DNA from: Type-B symbiont of Plautia stali
Lineage (GTDB): Bacteria; Pseudomonadota; Gammaproteobacteria; Enterobacterales; Enterobacteriaceae
Reading direction: 5' to 3'
Assembly (NCBI GenBank): GCA_001485295.1
Contig: BBOA01000001.1
Location: 1 to 64,000, forward strand
DNA length: 64,000 nt
The position numbers and the translations under genes were made by a program. Each line of letters opens with the position of its first letter. Position 1 is the stretch's first letter. This document shows, one piece after another, positions 53,886 through 63,788 of this stretch. Below the pieces are notes generated by a model. That model was not told the DNA's origin, did not search any database, and saw only the letters and a list, made by a program, of their open reading frames with translations.

Positions 53886-54080
53886 GGCGTTCTCCTAGAG
53901 CGCGCCGGGTTTAGACCGCTAATTATGGTCAGGCTTCACAAACTTGCATAGACGGCGCGCATCAGCCTAACAGGCATTTCCTGCTTTCTTTAAGCGGTTC
54001 GAGCGGGCATCATATGGACCATTTGCTGTGAACTTATGTGACACGGGTCACGTTATAGAGCCTGAATTAAGGAGCGTTTC

Positions 54081-54327
54081 ATGGTTACTGTGATTTTTGG
54101 TCGTCCTAGCTGCCCCTACTGTGTGCGTGCGAAAGAGCTAACCGACAAGCTTAGCTCCGAGCGCGACGACTTTATAGCTATCAGTATGGAAGGCATCATC
54201 AAAGCGGATCTGGAAAAGAAACGCGGGCAAACCTGTGAACACCGTTCCGCAGATTTTTATTGATGAGCAACACATCGGCGGCTACACCGATTTCGCCGCC
54301 TAGAGAAAAGAAAATCTGGGCGCTTAA
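54081..54327 (+). pseudogene. grxA: grxA pseudogene (glutaredoxin 1)
   Basis: Glutaredoxin 1 (85 aa) donates electrons to ribonucleotide reductase and other thiol enzymes. ATG 54081 with a good AAGGAG upstream; MVTVIFGRPSCPYCVRAKEL keeps the CPYC active site. After ERDDF about six codons are changed or missing, a shift follows KADLEKK, and the next frame has NTVPQIFIDEQHIGGYTDFAA, a TAG in place of Trp, and KENLGA to TAA 54327. Dead, but it looks recent. Confidence 0.92.
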
Positions 54328-54342
54328 GCGATCAGCGCAATG

Positions 54343-54367
54343 AAAACGGGCCGCTCGGCCCGTTTTT
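54343..54367. terminator. Terminator downstream of grxA
   Basis: 10-bp stem AAAACGGGCC / GGCCCGTTTT with a four-base loop and T5 on the plus side; A-run on the other side makes it usable for ybjM (-) too. Confidence 0.85.
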
Positions 54368-54369
54368 CG

Positions 54370-54635
54370 TTCTGGCGTCAGCGCCAGACGATGCGCACTA
54401 GCCGCACCAACAGCGCGCCGCTGCCCGTTCAGAAAAGCGCGTTCAGGCTCCAAGTAGAGAGCATTAGCCAGCTGGTATGCGTCAGCAGCGCGTTGTTAAA
54501 CAGCAGCACGCCGAGCAGCGTGCTTTTCAACAAACCTTCCGCATGCAGCAGCGCCATTACCGCGTCGGGCAGTAGAAACAATAGCAGTTCAGGCTGGTCG
54601 CGCAGCGACGTATTATCCGTCGGCCAGAAACGATG
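54370..54635 (-). pseudogene. ybjM: ybjM pseudogene (inner-membrane protein)
   Basis: YbjM (125 aa) is an uncharacterised membrane protein. On the minus strand [40 protein letters not shown] is followed by THTSWLMLSTWSLNALF, a stop, and TGSGALLVRLVRIVWR, then a second stop. The first 40 codons are absent. It lies between grxA and ybjL as in K-12. Confidence 0.75.
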
Positions 54636-54643
54636 AGCATAAT

Positions 54644-55208
54644 AAACACCAGACTATCCTGCCGCGATCTTCTGCTGGCATTCCGCGCCTTCTTTATCAT
54701 CGTCGGGCTGATGATTGAGCTGATTACCTTCCAGTTCAGCAATTTCAGCTTCGGCATCGGCAACGCCGCTGGTCTGCTGTTCGCCGGCATTATGCTCGGC
54801 TTTCGCGCCAATCATCCGGCCTTCGGCTATATCCCGCAGGAGCGCTGACCATAGTGAAGGAGTTCGGTCTGATGATGTTTGTGGCGGACGTTGGCCTGAG
54901 CGCCTGCAGCAGCATTAATCACGGCCTGGGCAGCGAAGGCGGCTGATGTGCTGTTGTGCGGCCTGCTAGCGAGCCTGCTGCCGGTAGTGTCTGTTATCTG
55001 TTCGGCGTCTACGTGCTGCGTATAAACCGCGCGCTGCTGTTTGGTGCCATCATGAGCGCCCGCACCTGCGCGCCGGCGATGGAGATTATTTGCGATACGG
55101 CGCAATATTCCGGCGCTGTGCTATGCGGGCACCTACGCCCTCGCCAGCGTGCTGATAACGCTGGCTGGTATGCTAATCGTAATTATCTGGCCGATTTTGC
55201 CCACATAA
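54644..55208 (+). pseudogene. ybjL: ybjL 3' fragment (AspT-family antiporter)
   Basis: YbjL (561 aa) belongs to the aspartate-alanine antiporter family with RCK domains. Only the last 165 codons survive: [46 protein letters not shown], then FGYIPQ and a stop. Further pieces are [62 protein letters not shown] and [22 protein letters not shown] to TAA 55208. Three or more shifts. The N-terminal membrane half and the RCK domains are deleted. Confidence 0.88.
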
Positions 55209-55228
55209 AATTTTTTTTGACTCAGTCC

Positions 55229-55256
55229 AGATTTTTTTTGTTAAGGCCGAGTCTGA
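55229..55256 (+). promoter_or_regulatory. Degenerate sigma-E-type promoter of rybB
   Basis: A sigma-E -10 element TCTGA at 55252-55256 stands six bases before the RybB 5' end. The expected -35 GGAACTT position (55229-55235) reads AGATTTT, keeping only four of seven consensus bases. RybB is sigma-E dependent in E. coli; here the promoter may be weakened. Confidence 0.45.
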
Positions 55257-55262
55257 ATATGT

Positions 55263-55329
55263 GCCACTGCTTTTCTTTGAAATCTCCAAATTGTGAAGCC
55301 CGCCAGTTTTATACTGACGGGTTTGGTTT
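55263..55329 (+). ncRNA. rybB: Small RNA RybB
   Basis: Hfq-dependent sRNA that represses many outer-membrane porin mRNAs in the sigma-E response. The 5' seed GCCACTGCTTTTCTTTGA is identical to E. coli RybB; the middle (AATCTCCAAATTGTGAAGCCC) is close to it. The 3' hairpin pairs CCCG (55299-55302) with CGGG (55318-55321) and CAGT with ACTG, with one mismatch. The terminal T-run is interrupted (TTTGGTTT). It is located just downstream of ybjL, the same neighbourhood as in K-12, although all flanking protein genes are dead. About 67 nt versus 79 in E. coli. Confidence 0.8.
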
Positions 55330-55521
55330 GCCGCGGCGCGACAAACGCAGCATGCGCGCATCGTCACTGAACTTAAACCTTTCTGTAACCTGCATGTCAT
55401 TTAGGAACCGGCGCTATATACCCTAGCAGACAGCGCCGCTAGGATAGGCTTTTTACTGGCATTTTGTGTGCAGCGGCAAGCGGGCGCAGGCCTTGACGAA
55501 GATATTCACCCCACTAGGGAA

Positions 55522-55590
55522 GTGCTAAACTACTCCCTGTTTTTACTGATTAACTCCACCCCCGATTCACCTGCCTGGCTGCTGCGACTT
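55522..55590 (+). pseudogene. ybjG: ybjG 5' fragment (undecaprenyl-diphosphate phosphatase)
   Basis: YbjG (198 aa) is a PAP2 family membrane phosphatase. The first 22 codons are seen, from a GTG at 55522 behind an AGGGA: LNYSLFLLINSTPDSPAWLL matches the YbjG N-terminus. The rest is replaced by unrelated sequence (LGYLASHLA, QGYGGRRMAWAEE in another frame) that I cannot assign. deoR, mdfA, ybjH-ybjK of K-12 are deleted around it. Confidence 0.6.
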
Positions 55591-55768
55591 TCTAGTGGGA
55601 CTGCTCGGCTATCTGGCGTCGCATCTCGCCTAGCAGGGCTACGGCGGGCGGCGGATGGCATGGGCAGAGGAGTAAAGCGTTCCGCGACAGAGATGCCTTG
55701 AGTGACTTTGCGATCGGTCCATGCCATCCGCGTCTGCTCGCGCTAACAGCGTGTTCGTTTTAACTAAA

Positions 55769-56959
55769 TCACTTGCCGAATAGCGTGTGGAACTGCATCA
55801 GCATAAAATCGACGATGCGGCTGAAGAAATTGCCTTCCGGCACCTCCTCCATCACCACCAGCGGACGCTGCTCGATGGTTTCGCCATCCAGCTGGAAATC
55901 GATAGTGCCCACCACCTGATTTTTCTTTAACGGCGCTTTAAGCTGCAGCTTGGTCAGGTTATAGCTCGCCTTCAGATTCTTCATCTGCCCTTTCGGCAGC
56001 GTCAGCGCAGCGTCTTTCTCAACGCCCAGATTGACCTCTTTGCGATCGCCGAACCAGACGCGCTGCTGGGCGAACGGCTTATCCGCTTTAATCGGCGTCA
56101 CGGTTTCGAAAAAGCGGAATCCCCATGTAAGCAGCTTCTCGCTCTCGCGGAAACGCGCGGCGTCGGTGGCGGCGCCGAGCACCACGGAGATCAGCCGCAT
56201 ATCGTTCTCGGTGGCGGAGGCCACCAGATTATTGCCGGCGCCCGAGGTGTGGCCGGTCTTGATGCCGTCAACCAGCAAGTTGGTGCTCCAGAGCAGCCGG
56301 TTGCGGTTCATCTGGCGAATGTGGTTGAAGGTAAACTCTTTCTCTTTATTCAGCGCATACTCTTCCGGCACGTCGCGGATCAGCACCTGGCCGATAAGCG
56401 CCATATCGCGCGCCGTGCTGTACTGCCCTTCCGCATCCAGCCCGTGCACCGTCATAAAGTGGGTGTTTTTCAGCCCGAACGTGCTGACATAGGTATTCAT
56501 CAGGCCGATAAAGGCGTCTTGGCTGCCGGCGACATAGTCCGCCAGCGCGATGCAGGCGTCATTGCCTGACTGGATGACGATGCCTTTATTAAGCTCCAAG
56601 ACGGGAATGCGGTCGTCGGGCTTAAGGAACATCAGCGAAGAGCCTTTCAGCTTAGGATTGCCGGTAGCCCAAGCGTCCTGTCCGATAGTCACTATATCGT
56701 CACTTTTTATCTTGCCCGATTTCAGCGCCTGGCCAACCACATAGCTGGTCATCATTTTGGTCAGGCTGGCGGGATCGAGCCGATCGTCCGCGTTGCCCTC
56801 CGCTAGCACCTTGCCGCTGGCGTAATCCATTAAAATCCAAGCGTTGGCCTCAATCTGAAGCGGCGCAGGGGCGTCAACGGCAAAAGCGGCGGGTGCGATA
56901 AACAGCAATAACGAGGCGGCGGCACACCGCAGGCGGCGTAGAGAGCGAATAGTTGTCAT
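55769..56959 (-). CDS. dacC: D-alanyl-D-alanine carboxypeptidase DacC (PBP6)
   Basis: Periplasmic low-molecular-mass penicillin-binding protein that trims the terminal D-Ala of peptidoglycan stem peptides. 396 residues (E. coli 400). Signal peptide ends at AFAVDA. Active-site SLTK in [14 protein letters not shown] (about residue 66), SGN in [12 protein letters not shown] (about 132), KTG in [13 protein letters not shown] (about 235). The C-terminal amphipathic anchor ([19 protein letters not shown]) is retained. Intact, unlike ldtD, mepK and amiD elsewhere in the window. Confidence 0.95.
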   Translation of the reverse strand: MTTIRSLRRLRCAAASLLLFIAPAAFAVDAPAPLQIEANAWILMDYASGKVLAEGNADDRLDPASLTKMMTSYVVGQALKSGKIKSDDIVTIGQDAWATGNPKLKGSSLMFLKPDDRIPVLELNKGIVIQSGNDACIALADYVAGSQDAFIGLMNTYVSTFGLKNTHFMTVHGLDAEGQYSTARDMALIGQVLIRDVPEEYALNKEKEFTFNHIRQMNRNRLLWSTNLLVDGIKTGHTSGAGNNLVASATENDMRLISVVLGAATDAARFRESEKLLTWGFRFFETVTPIKADKPFAQQRVWFGDRKEVNLGVEKDAALTLPKGQMKNLKASYNLTKLQLKAPLKKNQVVGTIDFQLDGETIEQRPLVVMEEVPEGNFFSRIVDFMLMQFHTLFGK

Positions 56960-57224
56960 GTTCGAGGAAATTCCATGTTAAATCGCGGTTTAAGGCAAAA
57001 ACGACAGAGTGAAACGCTACCCTCTGCAGCGCATGAAAAAAACTGCCCAACCGTAAAGTTTTATAGAGTTTAGTAGAGTAATCTTGGCATTAGTCGGACG
57101 CGCTGACTAGCGTCGTGCCACACTCACCCGGAGAAAAGCCAGTTAAATTCCGATTTTTCGGAGAAGAATTAAGACCGTCACAAAATTCTTCCAAGCTGAT
57201 GGAAGTCAACTGAAGAGATCCACC

Positions 57225-57829
57225 ATGGACTTAGCGGTTTTTGACCTAGACGAAACCGTCATCTGTGAAGACAGTACCGGCCTGTGGCTGCGATGGCTAG
57301 TGTCACAGGGATTCTCTGCTGGCCGAAGAGCAGGCGCTGATGGCGCACGATGGAAGAGAGTATATGGCGCTGACGCTCTCACCGTTGGCCGGCCTGGTGG
57401 CGCCAACCGTAGCGGGCTGAGTGTCAGCGCGACATCCTCCCGCGCGTCTACCCGAAAGTGCGCGACCGCATTCAGTGGCATCCGCTGTGCGGCGATAAAT
57501 GGTGCTCTGCTTCGCCAGCGGCGAACATCTGGTAGCGCCGATTGCCGAGCGCCTTAGCGCGCAAGGCACGCTGGCGATTGGCGTCGAAGTGGTGAACGAT
57601 CGCTACAGCGGCCAGACCTACGGCACCATGACCTATAAATAGGCAAGGTGGCTAGGCTGACCGACTGGCGTGCGCTTCAGCAAGAGAGTCAGTTCGATCA
57701 CACCTAGGCCTACAGCGACTCCATGAACGACCTGCCGCTGCTGGCGCAGGCCGATTATACGTGGTGATCAACCCGGATGCGCGGCTGCATCAGGAAGCGC
57801 TGAACCGCGGCTGGGAAATCTGTCGCTGA
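57225..57829 (+). pseudogene. HAD-IB family phosphatase pseudogene
   Basis: The N-terminus MDLAVFDLDETVICEDSTGLWLRWLVSQGF contains the HAD nucleophile motif DLDET. Later frames show EEQALMAH, YMALTLSPLAGL, RDILPRVYPKVRDRIQWH, SGEHLVAPIAERL, GVEVVNDRYSGQTYGTMTYK, AYSDSMNDLPLLAQADY (motif IV) and NRGWEICR to TGA 57829. That is the layout of the SerB-like HAD-IB hydrolases; the exact substrate is unknown to me. At least five shifts or stops, including TAG after TYK and in HTYAYSDS. Not a gene I recall from this place in K-12. Confidence 0.8.
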
Positions 57830-57954
57830 GCGAACTGATTAGCCGCGCGAGGCGCTGGAGTTCTGCGCCAGCCTGACCTTCAGCAACTTGCCATTATCGT
57901 CGTCGGTGAGTACGTAGAGGTAGTCGTCCGGCCCCTGATGCACGTCGCGGATAC

Positions 57955-57988
57955 GCTCGTTGCGATCGCCTGCTCGTTGCGATCGCCC
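57955..57988 (+). repeat. 17-bp tandem duplication in yliI
   Basis: GCTCGTTGCGATCGCCT (57955-57971) is followed directly by GCTCGTTGCGATCGCCC (57972-57988), differing only in the last base. Confidence 0.9.
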
Positions 57989-58078
57989 AGCAGGCGCTGC
58001 ATCTCGACTACCTTATCGCCTTTGACGCTGAGGCGGATCAGGTTTTTTTCCTTGAGTGCGCCGATAGACAGCGAATTT

Positions 58079-58100
58079 TTCCACTGCAGTTCCACTGCAG
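58079..58100 (+). repeat. 11-bp tandem duplication in yliI
   Basis: TTCCACTGCAG occurs twice in a row, perfectly (58079-58089 and 58090-58100). Confidence 0.9.
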
Positions 58101-58440
58101 AAAGCGGGCGCTATTGTAAAACGCCATGCCGCTTAGCGCAGGGATTTTTTCTAGTAAAATACCGGCTGTTCTGTCCCCTCGGCGCGCGATCCCTTTGACT
58201 CCGGCACCTTGCCCTTGCTGCCGTTGTAGTCAATGCCCAATGCCCTAGGTCGCCAGCGGCGTGCCGTAATTTTTCCCCTTCTGCGGGATATTGACCTCAT
58301 CGCCGCCGCGCGGGCCATGTTCGCTCTCCCAAATCTGCTGCATCCAAGGGTTAAAAGCCAGCCCCTGCGGATTGCGCAAGCCGTAAGCCTAGATTTCCGG
58401 TTGCGCGCCGCGGCGGCGATGCGCCGCATCTACCACCGGT

Positions 58441-59332
58441 ACGGTGGCGAGTGTAAGACTGCTGCGGCTGCTCGAACACTACTTAGTGTGGCCCCATTTC
58501 CACGATCTGTCCCAAGTAAATCAACACCACGCGATGGCTGATGCGCTCTACCAAGGCCATATCGTGCGAAATAAGCAAGGAGGCGATGCCGAACTCGCGC
58601 TGCAGGTCGAGCGTCAGATTAACGATCTGCGCCTGAATCGAGACTGTGCTGGCGCTGACCGCTGGAAAACTCATGGGGATAGCGCTGCGCATGCTCCGGT
58701 AGCAGCCCGACCTTTTCCAGCAGCTAGGCGACGCGCTACTCTGCCTCGCGGCGCGGCATCACCTTGTGCACTCTAGCAGCGGCTCCATAATCGAGAAGCC
58801 CACCGTCAGGCGCGGATCGAGCGAGGCGTAAGGATCCTGAAAGATAAACTGGATATCGCGCCGCAGATGCGCCAGCGCCGGACCGGCGAGCTGGTCGATG
58901 CCGCTGGCCGTTAAAGGTTTTAATATTGCCGCCCTAGCTTGCTACCAGCCGCAGCAGCGAGCGTCCAGTGGTGGATTTACCGCAGCCCGATTCGCCCATC
59001 AGCACCAGCGTCTCGCCCGCTTAAAGGTCAAAGCTCACCTTTGAATATCGAAGCGCGTTACCAGCTCGCGCACCTGCAAAAATGGGTTCAATATCGTGCC
59101 ACGCTGTATCCTGCGGCGTTTCCGGCTCGGTTTGCGCGGCGGCGCGCAGCAGCGGGAAACACACGGGCAGCGGCTAACCGCTCATCTTTGCCGGAGGCGG
59201 ACTTGCCGACGCTCGCCAAGGTTTCGCCACGCTGCACCTCTAGAGAGAGGTTACGCACTGCCTGAGTCACGCCCCTTCATGGCTGAAGCGCACGTTGAGA
59301 TTGCGTACTTCCAGCACCTGCTTTAGCGCCAT
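58441..59332 (-). pseudogene. gsiA: gsiA pseudogene (glutathione ABC transporter ATPase)
   Basis: GsiA (623 aa) has two ATPase domains and energises glutathione import by GsiABCD. The start MALKQVLEVRNLNVRFSHEG is seen at 59332, but most of the first ATPase domain is deleted. The second has GETLVLMGESGCGKSTTGRSLLRLV (about 59010), [25 protein letters not shown], then [40 protein letters not shown], a TAG and VFEQPQQSYTR, after which yliI sequence begins (about 58440). gsiB, gsiC, gsiD and the genes up to yliI in K-12, including rimO, are missing. Dead. Confidence 0.92.
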
Positions 59333-59353
59333 TTGCTAAGTCATGCCTGCTCT

Positions 59354-59860
59354 TTAGCCTTCACGATAGATGCCGACCCCAACCTCTTCGCCCACGCGCG
59401 CCACGCCGTGATACATACCTTCGCTGTTAAACGGCGGTGCGACGTTGCCTAAGCGGTCGACGGCGATCAGGCCGCCGCTGCTGCTCAGCTCAGGGAGCGC
59501 ATCGTGGATAACGTTAACGCACGCCTGCTGCAGCGAGTGTCCCCCGAGAGCATCTGCGCGACGATATCGTAGGCCGCTAAGGTGCGGATAAAGACTTCGC
59601 CGGTGCCGGTGCAGGAGACCTGCCACCGTGTTGTTGCTAGCGCAGCAGCCGGCTACCGCGCAGCAGCCGGCTACCGCGCTTACCTCCAGTGTGCGGCCGT
59701 CCATCATGCATGCATCTAGTTCGTGCGTGCCCTAATGGGTAAAGACCGTGCCCCTGCCGGCGTTAAACAGTGGACACTCTTCCAGCACCCGCACCGCTTT
59801 GGTTACCGAGTCCACCGCGCTGGCGCCCTGAGCCAGCGCGGAAAGTCGCCTGAACGCCAT
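59354..59860 (-). pseudogene. iaaA: iaaA pseudogene (isoaspartyl peptidase)
   Basis: IaaA (YbiK, 321 aa) is an N-terminal-nucleophile amidohydrolase removing isoaspartyl residues. The first 35 codons are gone; AQGASAVDSVTKAVRVLEECPLFNAGRGTVFTH, a stop, then THELDACMMDGRTLEV. The following 120 codons, including the autoprocessing Gly-Thr site, are replaced by a short stretch with an 18-bp tandem duplication. Then SCTGTGEVFIRTL-like sequence in a shifted frame and LPELSSSGGLIAVDRLGNVAPPFNSEGMY to IYREG (TAA 59354). Dead. Confidence 0.9.
59640..59675 (+). repeat. 18-bp tandem duplication in iaaA
   Basis: GCGCAGCAGCCGGCTACC is present twice, perfectly (59640-59657 and 59658-59675), next to the large internal deletion. 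On the minus strand it encodes the repeated VAGCCA. Confidence 0.95.
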
Positions 59861-59950
59861 AACCTTTTATTGTGTGCCGCAAAGATGTGACTCCGCTGAC
59901 GATTAGCACCATAATAGTCAGCTACTGTCCTAACTCAGGTTGCCATTACC

Positions 59951-61186
59951 ATGGAAAGCTTTACCGCAGGACTCATTTCTCTGGAAGAGGCGCAGGCGAA
60001 AATGCTGGCGAAGCTTCAGCCTCTCCGCGATCGCCTCATCGTGCCGCTGGCCGATGCCGCTGGCCGCATTACCGCCTTGCCGGTTACCTCCCCCATCAAC
60101 GTGCCGCCATTCGATAACTCCGCGATGGACGGTTATGCCGTGCGGCTGGCCGATATTCAAGGCGATCGGCCGCTGAGCATCGCCGGTAAAGCCTTCGCCA
60201 GCGCCCCCTTTAGCAGCGACTGGCCGGTGGGCAGCGCGGTACGCATTATGACCGGCGCGCCGGTGCCGGCCGGCTGCGAAGCGGTGGTGATGCAAGAAGA
60301 GACGCGCGAGGTTGACGGCGGCATTCTGATTAACGCCCCGGTGCAGGCCGGGCAGAATATCCGCCTGATTGGTGAAGATATTCGCCGCGACCAACCGGTG
60401 CTGTCGGCAGGCGTGCGCCTCGGCGCGGCGGAGCTGCCGCTGCTCGCCTCGCTCGGCATCGCCGAGGTGAGCGTGCTGCGCAAGCTGCGGGTCGCAGTGT
60501 TCTCCACTGGCGACGAGCTGCAGCCGGTGGGCCAGCCGCTGGCACCGGGCCAGATTTACGACACCAACCGCTTTACCGTCTCGCTGATGCTACGCAAGTT
60601 CGGCTGCGAAGTGCTCCACCAAGGCATTATCAAAGATGATCCGCAAGCGCTGCGCCGCGCCTTCGAAAAGGCGGATCGCCAGGCCGACGTAGTGATCAGC
60701 ACCGGCGGCGTGTCGGTAGGCGAAGCGGATTTCACGAAAACCATACTGGACGAGCTGGGCGTTATTACCTTCTGGAAACTGGCCATCAAGCCGGGCAAGC
60801 CGTTCGCCTTTGGCCGTCTCGCCAGCAGCTGGTTCTGTGGGCTGCCGGGCAATCCGGTGTCGGCCACCGTCACCTTCTACCAGCTGGTGCAGCCGCTGCT
60901 CGCCGCCCTCACTGGCCAGCGCGAGTCGCCGATGCCGCCGCGTCTGCGTGCGCGCGCCGCCTCACATCTGAAGAAAACGCTTGGACGCCTCGATTTCCAG
61001 CGCGGCGTAATGAGCCGCTGCGCGGACGGCGAGCTGGAGGTGCGCAGCACTGGACATCAAGGCTCGCACGTCTTCAGCTCTTTCGCCGCCGCCAACTGCT
61101 TTATCGTGCTGGAGCGCGAGCGAGGCTCGGTCGAGCCGGGCGAATGGGTTGAAATCGAGCCGTTTAACGCGCTGCTGGAGGGGTAA
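59951..61186 (+). CDS. moeA: Molybdopterin molybdotransferase
   Basis: Inserts molybdate into adenylylated molybdopterin. 411 residues, equal to E. coli Moe[20 protein letters not shown] at the N-terminus; [14 protein letters not shown] near residue 52 and [16 protein letters not shown] near 97 are family signatures; the MoaB-like domain has [13 protein letters not shown] (about 183) and [14 protein letters not shown] (about 252), then LPGNPVSA. Followed immediately by moeB (no gap). Intact. Confidence 0.97.
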   Translation: MESFTAGLISLEEAQAKMLAKLQPLRDRLIVPLADAAGRITALPVTSPINVPPFDNSAMDGYAVRLADIQGDRPLSIAGKAFASAPFSSDWPVGSAVRIMTGAPVPAGCEAVVMQEETREVDGGILINAPVQAGQNIRLIGEDIRRDQPVLSAGVRLGAAELPLLASLGIAEVSVLRKLRVAVFSTGDELQPVGQPLAPGQIYDTNRFTVSLMLRKFGCEVLHQGIIKDDPQALRRAFEKADRQADVVISTGGVSVGEADFTKTILDELGVITFWKLAIKPGKPFAFGRLASSWFCGLPGNPVSATVTFYQLVQPLLAALTGQRESPMPPRLRARAASHLKKTLGRLDFQRGVMSRCADGELEVRSTGHQGSHVFSSFAAANCFIVLERERGSVEPGEWVEIEPFNALLEG

Positions 61187-61966
61187 ATGCTGCCTGAACT
61201 CAGCAATGAAGAGATACTGCGCTATAATCGTCAGATTGTGCTGCGCGGCTTTGACTTCGACGGTCAGGAAAAGCTCAAGGTAAGCCGCGCGCTGATCGTC
61301 GGTCTCGGCGGACTGGGCTGCGCGGCATCGCCTTATCTAGCGGCGGCAGGCGTCGGCGCGCTGACGCTGCTCGACTTCGATAGCGTCGCCCTTTCCAATC
61401 TGCAGCGACAGATTCTGCATCACGACGCGGACATCGGTCGCGCCAAGGTCAATTCGGCGGCGGAGAGCCTGACTGCGATAAACCCGCACGTGGAGATCGA
61501 TAGCATTAACGGCCTGCTAGAGGATGCCACGCTGGAGGCACTAATCGCCGGGCACCAGGTGGTGCTCGACTGTACCGATAACGTGCAGGTGCGCGAACAG
61601 CTTAGCCGGCTCTGTCGCGCGCGTGGCGTGTCGCTGGTCTCCGGCGCGGCGATACGTATGGAAGGCCAGATTAGCGTGTTTACCTGGCAGCCGGGCACAC
61701 CTTGCTATCGCTGCATCAGTCGCCTTTTCGGCGAGCAGACGCTAAGCTGCGTGGAAGCGGGGGTCATGGCGCCGCTGGTCGGCGTGATTGGCGCGATGCA
61801 GGCAATGGAGGCGATTAAAGTGCTGACGGCCTTCGGCACGCCCCCCGCCTCGCGGCTGCTGATGTATGATGCGATGAGCGCGGAGTTCCGCAGCCTGAAG
61901 GTAACGCAGGATGCGCACTGCGAAGTCTGTGGTTTACCAGCAGCCAGCAAAGCAGCCAGTAAATAA
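61187..61966 (+). CDS. moeB: Molybdopterin-synthase adenylyltransferase
   Basis: E1-like enzyme that adenylylates the C-terminal glycine of MoaD. 259 residues (E. coli 249); the C-terminal extension is alanine/serine-rich. ATP-binding VGLGGLGCAASPYLAAAGVG near residue 37-56, DFDSVALSNLQRQ, CTDNVQVREQL, and zinc cysteine pairs CYRC (about 172) and CEVC (about 244). Starts directly after the moeA TAA. Molybdenum cofactor synthesis is thus kept although several anaerobic enzymes are lost. Confidence 0.97.
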   Translation: MLPELSNEEILRYNRQIVLRGFDFDGQEKLKVSRALIVGLGGLGCAASPYLAAAGVGALTLLDFDSVALSNLQRQILHHDADIGRAKVNSAAESLTAINPHVEIDSINGLLEDATLEALIAGHQVVLDCTDNVQVREQLSRLCRARGVSLVSGAAIRMEGQISVFTWQPGTPCYRCISRLFGEQTLSCVEAGVMAPLVGVIGAMQAMEAIKVLTAFGTPPASRLLMYDAMSAEFRSLKVTQDAHCEVCGLPAASKAASK

Positions 61967-62020
61967 CCTTCGACGCAAGTGGCATGGTGTAACTTTTGCT
62001 ACCCGATATAGTCTGTAGAA

Positions 62021-63613
62021 TCAGTAAATACCCTGGCTGCGCAGATAGTCTTCGTAGTTGTCGGTGAAGTCCACTACGCGGTCCTCTTTAATTTCCAGCA
62101 CGCGCGTCGCCAGCGAGCTGACGAATTCACGATCGTGAGAAACAAAGATCAGCGTGCCTTCATACATCTCCAGCGCCATGTTCAGCGACTCGATCGACTC
62201 CATATCCAAGTGGTTGGTCGGTTCGTCCATAACGAGAATGTTCGGTTTCTGCATCATCAGCTTGCCGAACAGCATGCGTCCTTTCTCTCCGCCCGACAGC
62301 ACCTTCGCCGGCTTTTTAATATCGTCATGGCTGAACAGCAGACGCCCCAGAATGCTGCGCACCGCCTGCTCGTCGTCGCCCTCCTGCTTCCACTGGCTCA
62401 TCCAGTCGAAGACGCTGAGATCGTCGGCGAAGTCGGCGGCGTGATCCTGCTCGTAATAACCAATACGCGCGTTTTCCGACCATTTAACGCTACCGCTGTC
62501 TGGCGCAATTTCGCCTACCAGCGTTTTCAATAGAGTAGTTTTACCAATACCGTTGGTGCCGATAACCGCCAGCTTCTCGCCCACTTCCATCAGCAGATTA
62601 AGATTTTTAAACAGCGGGCCATTATCAAAACCTTTCCTTAACGCTTTCACTTCAAGCGCATTACGGAACAATTTCTTGTCTTGCTCAAAACGAATAAAGG
62701 GGTTCTGACGGCTGGAGGCTTTCACTTCGTCCAACTTGATCTTATCAATTTGTTTCACGCGCGAGGCCGCCTGACGCGATTTAGAGGCGTTGGCGCTAAA
62801 GCGACTGACAAAAGACTGCAGTTCGGCGATCTGCGCTTTTTTCTTGGCGTTGTCCGCTAATAAACGTTCGCGCGACTGGGTAGCCGCCGTCATATACTCG
62901 TCATAATTGCCGGGGTAAACGCGTAATTCACCGTAATCAAGATCCGCCACATGCGTACAGACCATATTCAAAAAGTGACGGTCGTGCGAAACAATAATCA
63001 TAGTGCTTTCACGCTCGTTTAGCACCTGCTCAAGCCAGCGGATGGTGTCAATATCCAAGTTGTTAGTTGGTTCGTCCAGCAACAAAATATCAGGATTGGA
63101 AAATAACGCCTGCGCCAGCAGCACACGTAATTTCCAGCCCGGCGCAATTTCGCTCATCGGGCTATAATGCTGCTCCACCGGAATTCCGACACCGAGGAGT
63201 AAATCACCCGCGCGCGACTTGGCGGTGTAACCATCCATTTCACCGTAGAGCACTTCGAGGTCCGCCACTTTATAGCCTTCCTCTTCGCTGATTTCCGGCA
63301 AAGCATATATGCCATCGCGCTCCTGCTTAACTACCCACAATTCATGGTGACCCATGATGACGGTATCCAGCACGCTATATTGTTCGAACGCAAACTGGTC
63401 CTGTCTTAACTTGCCGATGCGCTCGTTGGGATCGTAAGAGACATTTCCGCCGGTGGGCGCGAGATCTCCGCCGAGGATTTTCATAAGGGTGGATTTACCG
63501 CTGCCGTTTGCACCGATTAAACCGTAACGATTACCCCCGCCAAATTTTACGGAGATATTTTCGAACAGTGGCTTGCTGCCAAACTGCATGGTGATATTGT
63601 TGCTTACTAACAC
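62021..63613 (-). CDS. ybiT: ABC-F family ATPase YbiT
   Basis: ABC-F translation-factor-like ATPase acting on the ribosome; 530 residues as in E. coli. Two ATPase domains: first Walker [10 protein letters not shown] (about 36) and [11 protein letters not shown] (about 180), interdomain linker with the basic helix [12 protein letters not shown] (about 285), second Walker [10 protein letters not shown] (about 352), [15 protein letters not shown] and [10 protein letters not shown] (about 465). No membrane segments. pflFE, fsaA and ybiU-ybiV, which in K-12 separate it from moeB, are gone. Intact. Confidence 0.96.
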   Translation of the reverse strand: MLVSNNITMQFGSKPLFENISVKFGGGNRYGLIGANGSGKSTLMKILGGDLAPTGGNVSYDPNERIGKLRQDQFAFEQYSVLDTVIMGHHELWVVKQERDGIYALPEISEEEGYKVADLEVLYGEMDGYTAKSRAGDLLLGVGIPVEQHYSPMSEIAPGWKLRVLLAQALFSNPDILLLDEPTNNLDIDTIRWLEQVLNERESTMIIVSHDRHFLNMVCTHVADLDYGELRVYPGNYDEYMTAATQSRERLLADNAKKKAQIAELQSFVSRFSANASKSRQAASRVKQIDKIKLDEVKASSRQNPFIRFEQDKKLFRNALEVKALRKGFDNGPLFKNLNLLMEVGEKLAVIGTNGIGKTTLLKTLVGEIAPDSGSVKWSENARIGYYEQDHAADFADDLSVFDWMSQWKQEGDDEQAVRSILGRLLFSHDDIKKPAKVLSGGEKGRMLFGKLMMQKPNILVMDEPTNHLDMESIESLNMALEMYEGTLIFVSHDREFVSSLATRVLEIKEDRVVDFTDNYEDYLRSQGIY

Positions 63614-63729
63614 GGCATTAACCTTTATGGCTGAATGGAGGAAAAAACGGCGGCCATTATGCCAGATATCGCCTTACGCATGCCAGCGCCAGGCGTGCGG
63701 ACGGAGGCGAACCGCTGGCGGCGAGGGAA

Positions 63730-63763
63730 AAATAAAAAAGCCGGTGGCTATTACTCCACCAGC
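63730..63763 (-). terminator. Terminator downstream of the H-NS family gene
   Basis: On the minus strand an 8-bp stem GCTGGTGG / CCACCGGC (one G-U pair) is followed by TTTTTTATTTTT. It stands 26 bp after the stop of the H-NS family gene. Confidence 0.8.
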
Positions 63764-63788
63764 TACCGCTTGCAAGGATTAGGTAAAT

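Larger units (their letters stand above)
57839..58440 (-). pseudogene. yliI: yliI pseudogene (PQQ-type soluble aldose dehydrogenase), 5' truncated
   Basis: YliI/Asd (371 aa) is a periplasmic PQQ-dependent sugar dehydrogenase of the beta-propeller type. The 3' half is recognisable: [58 protein letters not shown], then shifted blades and LLKVRLAQNSSASRG to TAA 57839. Trp codons have become TAG (after PLAT and FY). Two tandem duplications sit inside (57955-57988, 58079-58100). The 5' half is replaced by the 3' end of gsiA. Dead. Confidence 0.87.

Noticed and set aside
55200-55245. Two T8 runs as terminators of ybjL.
   Set aside because: No stem precedes either run; the second lies in the rybB promoter spacer.
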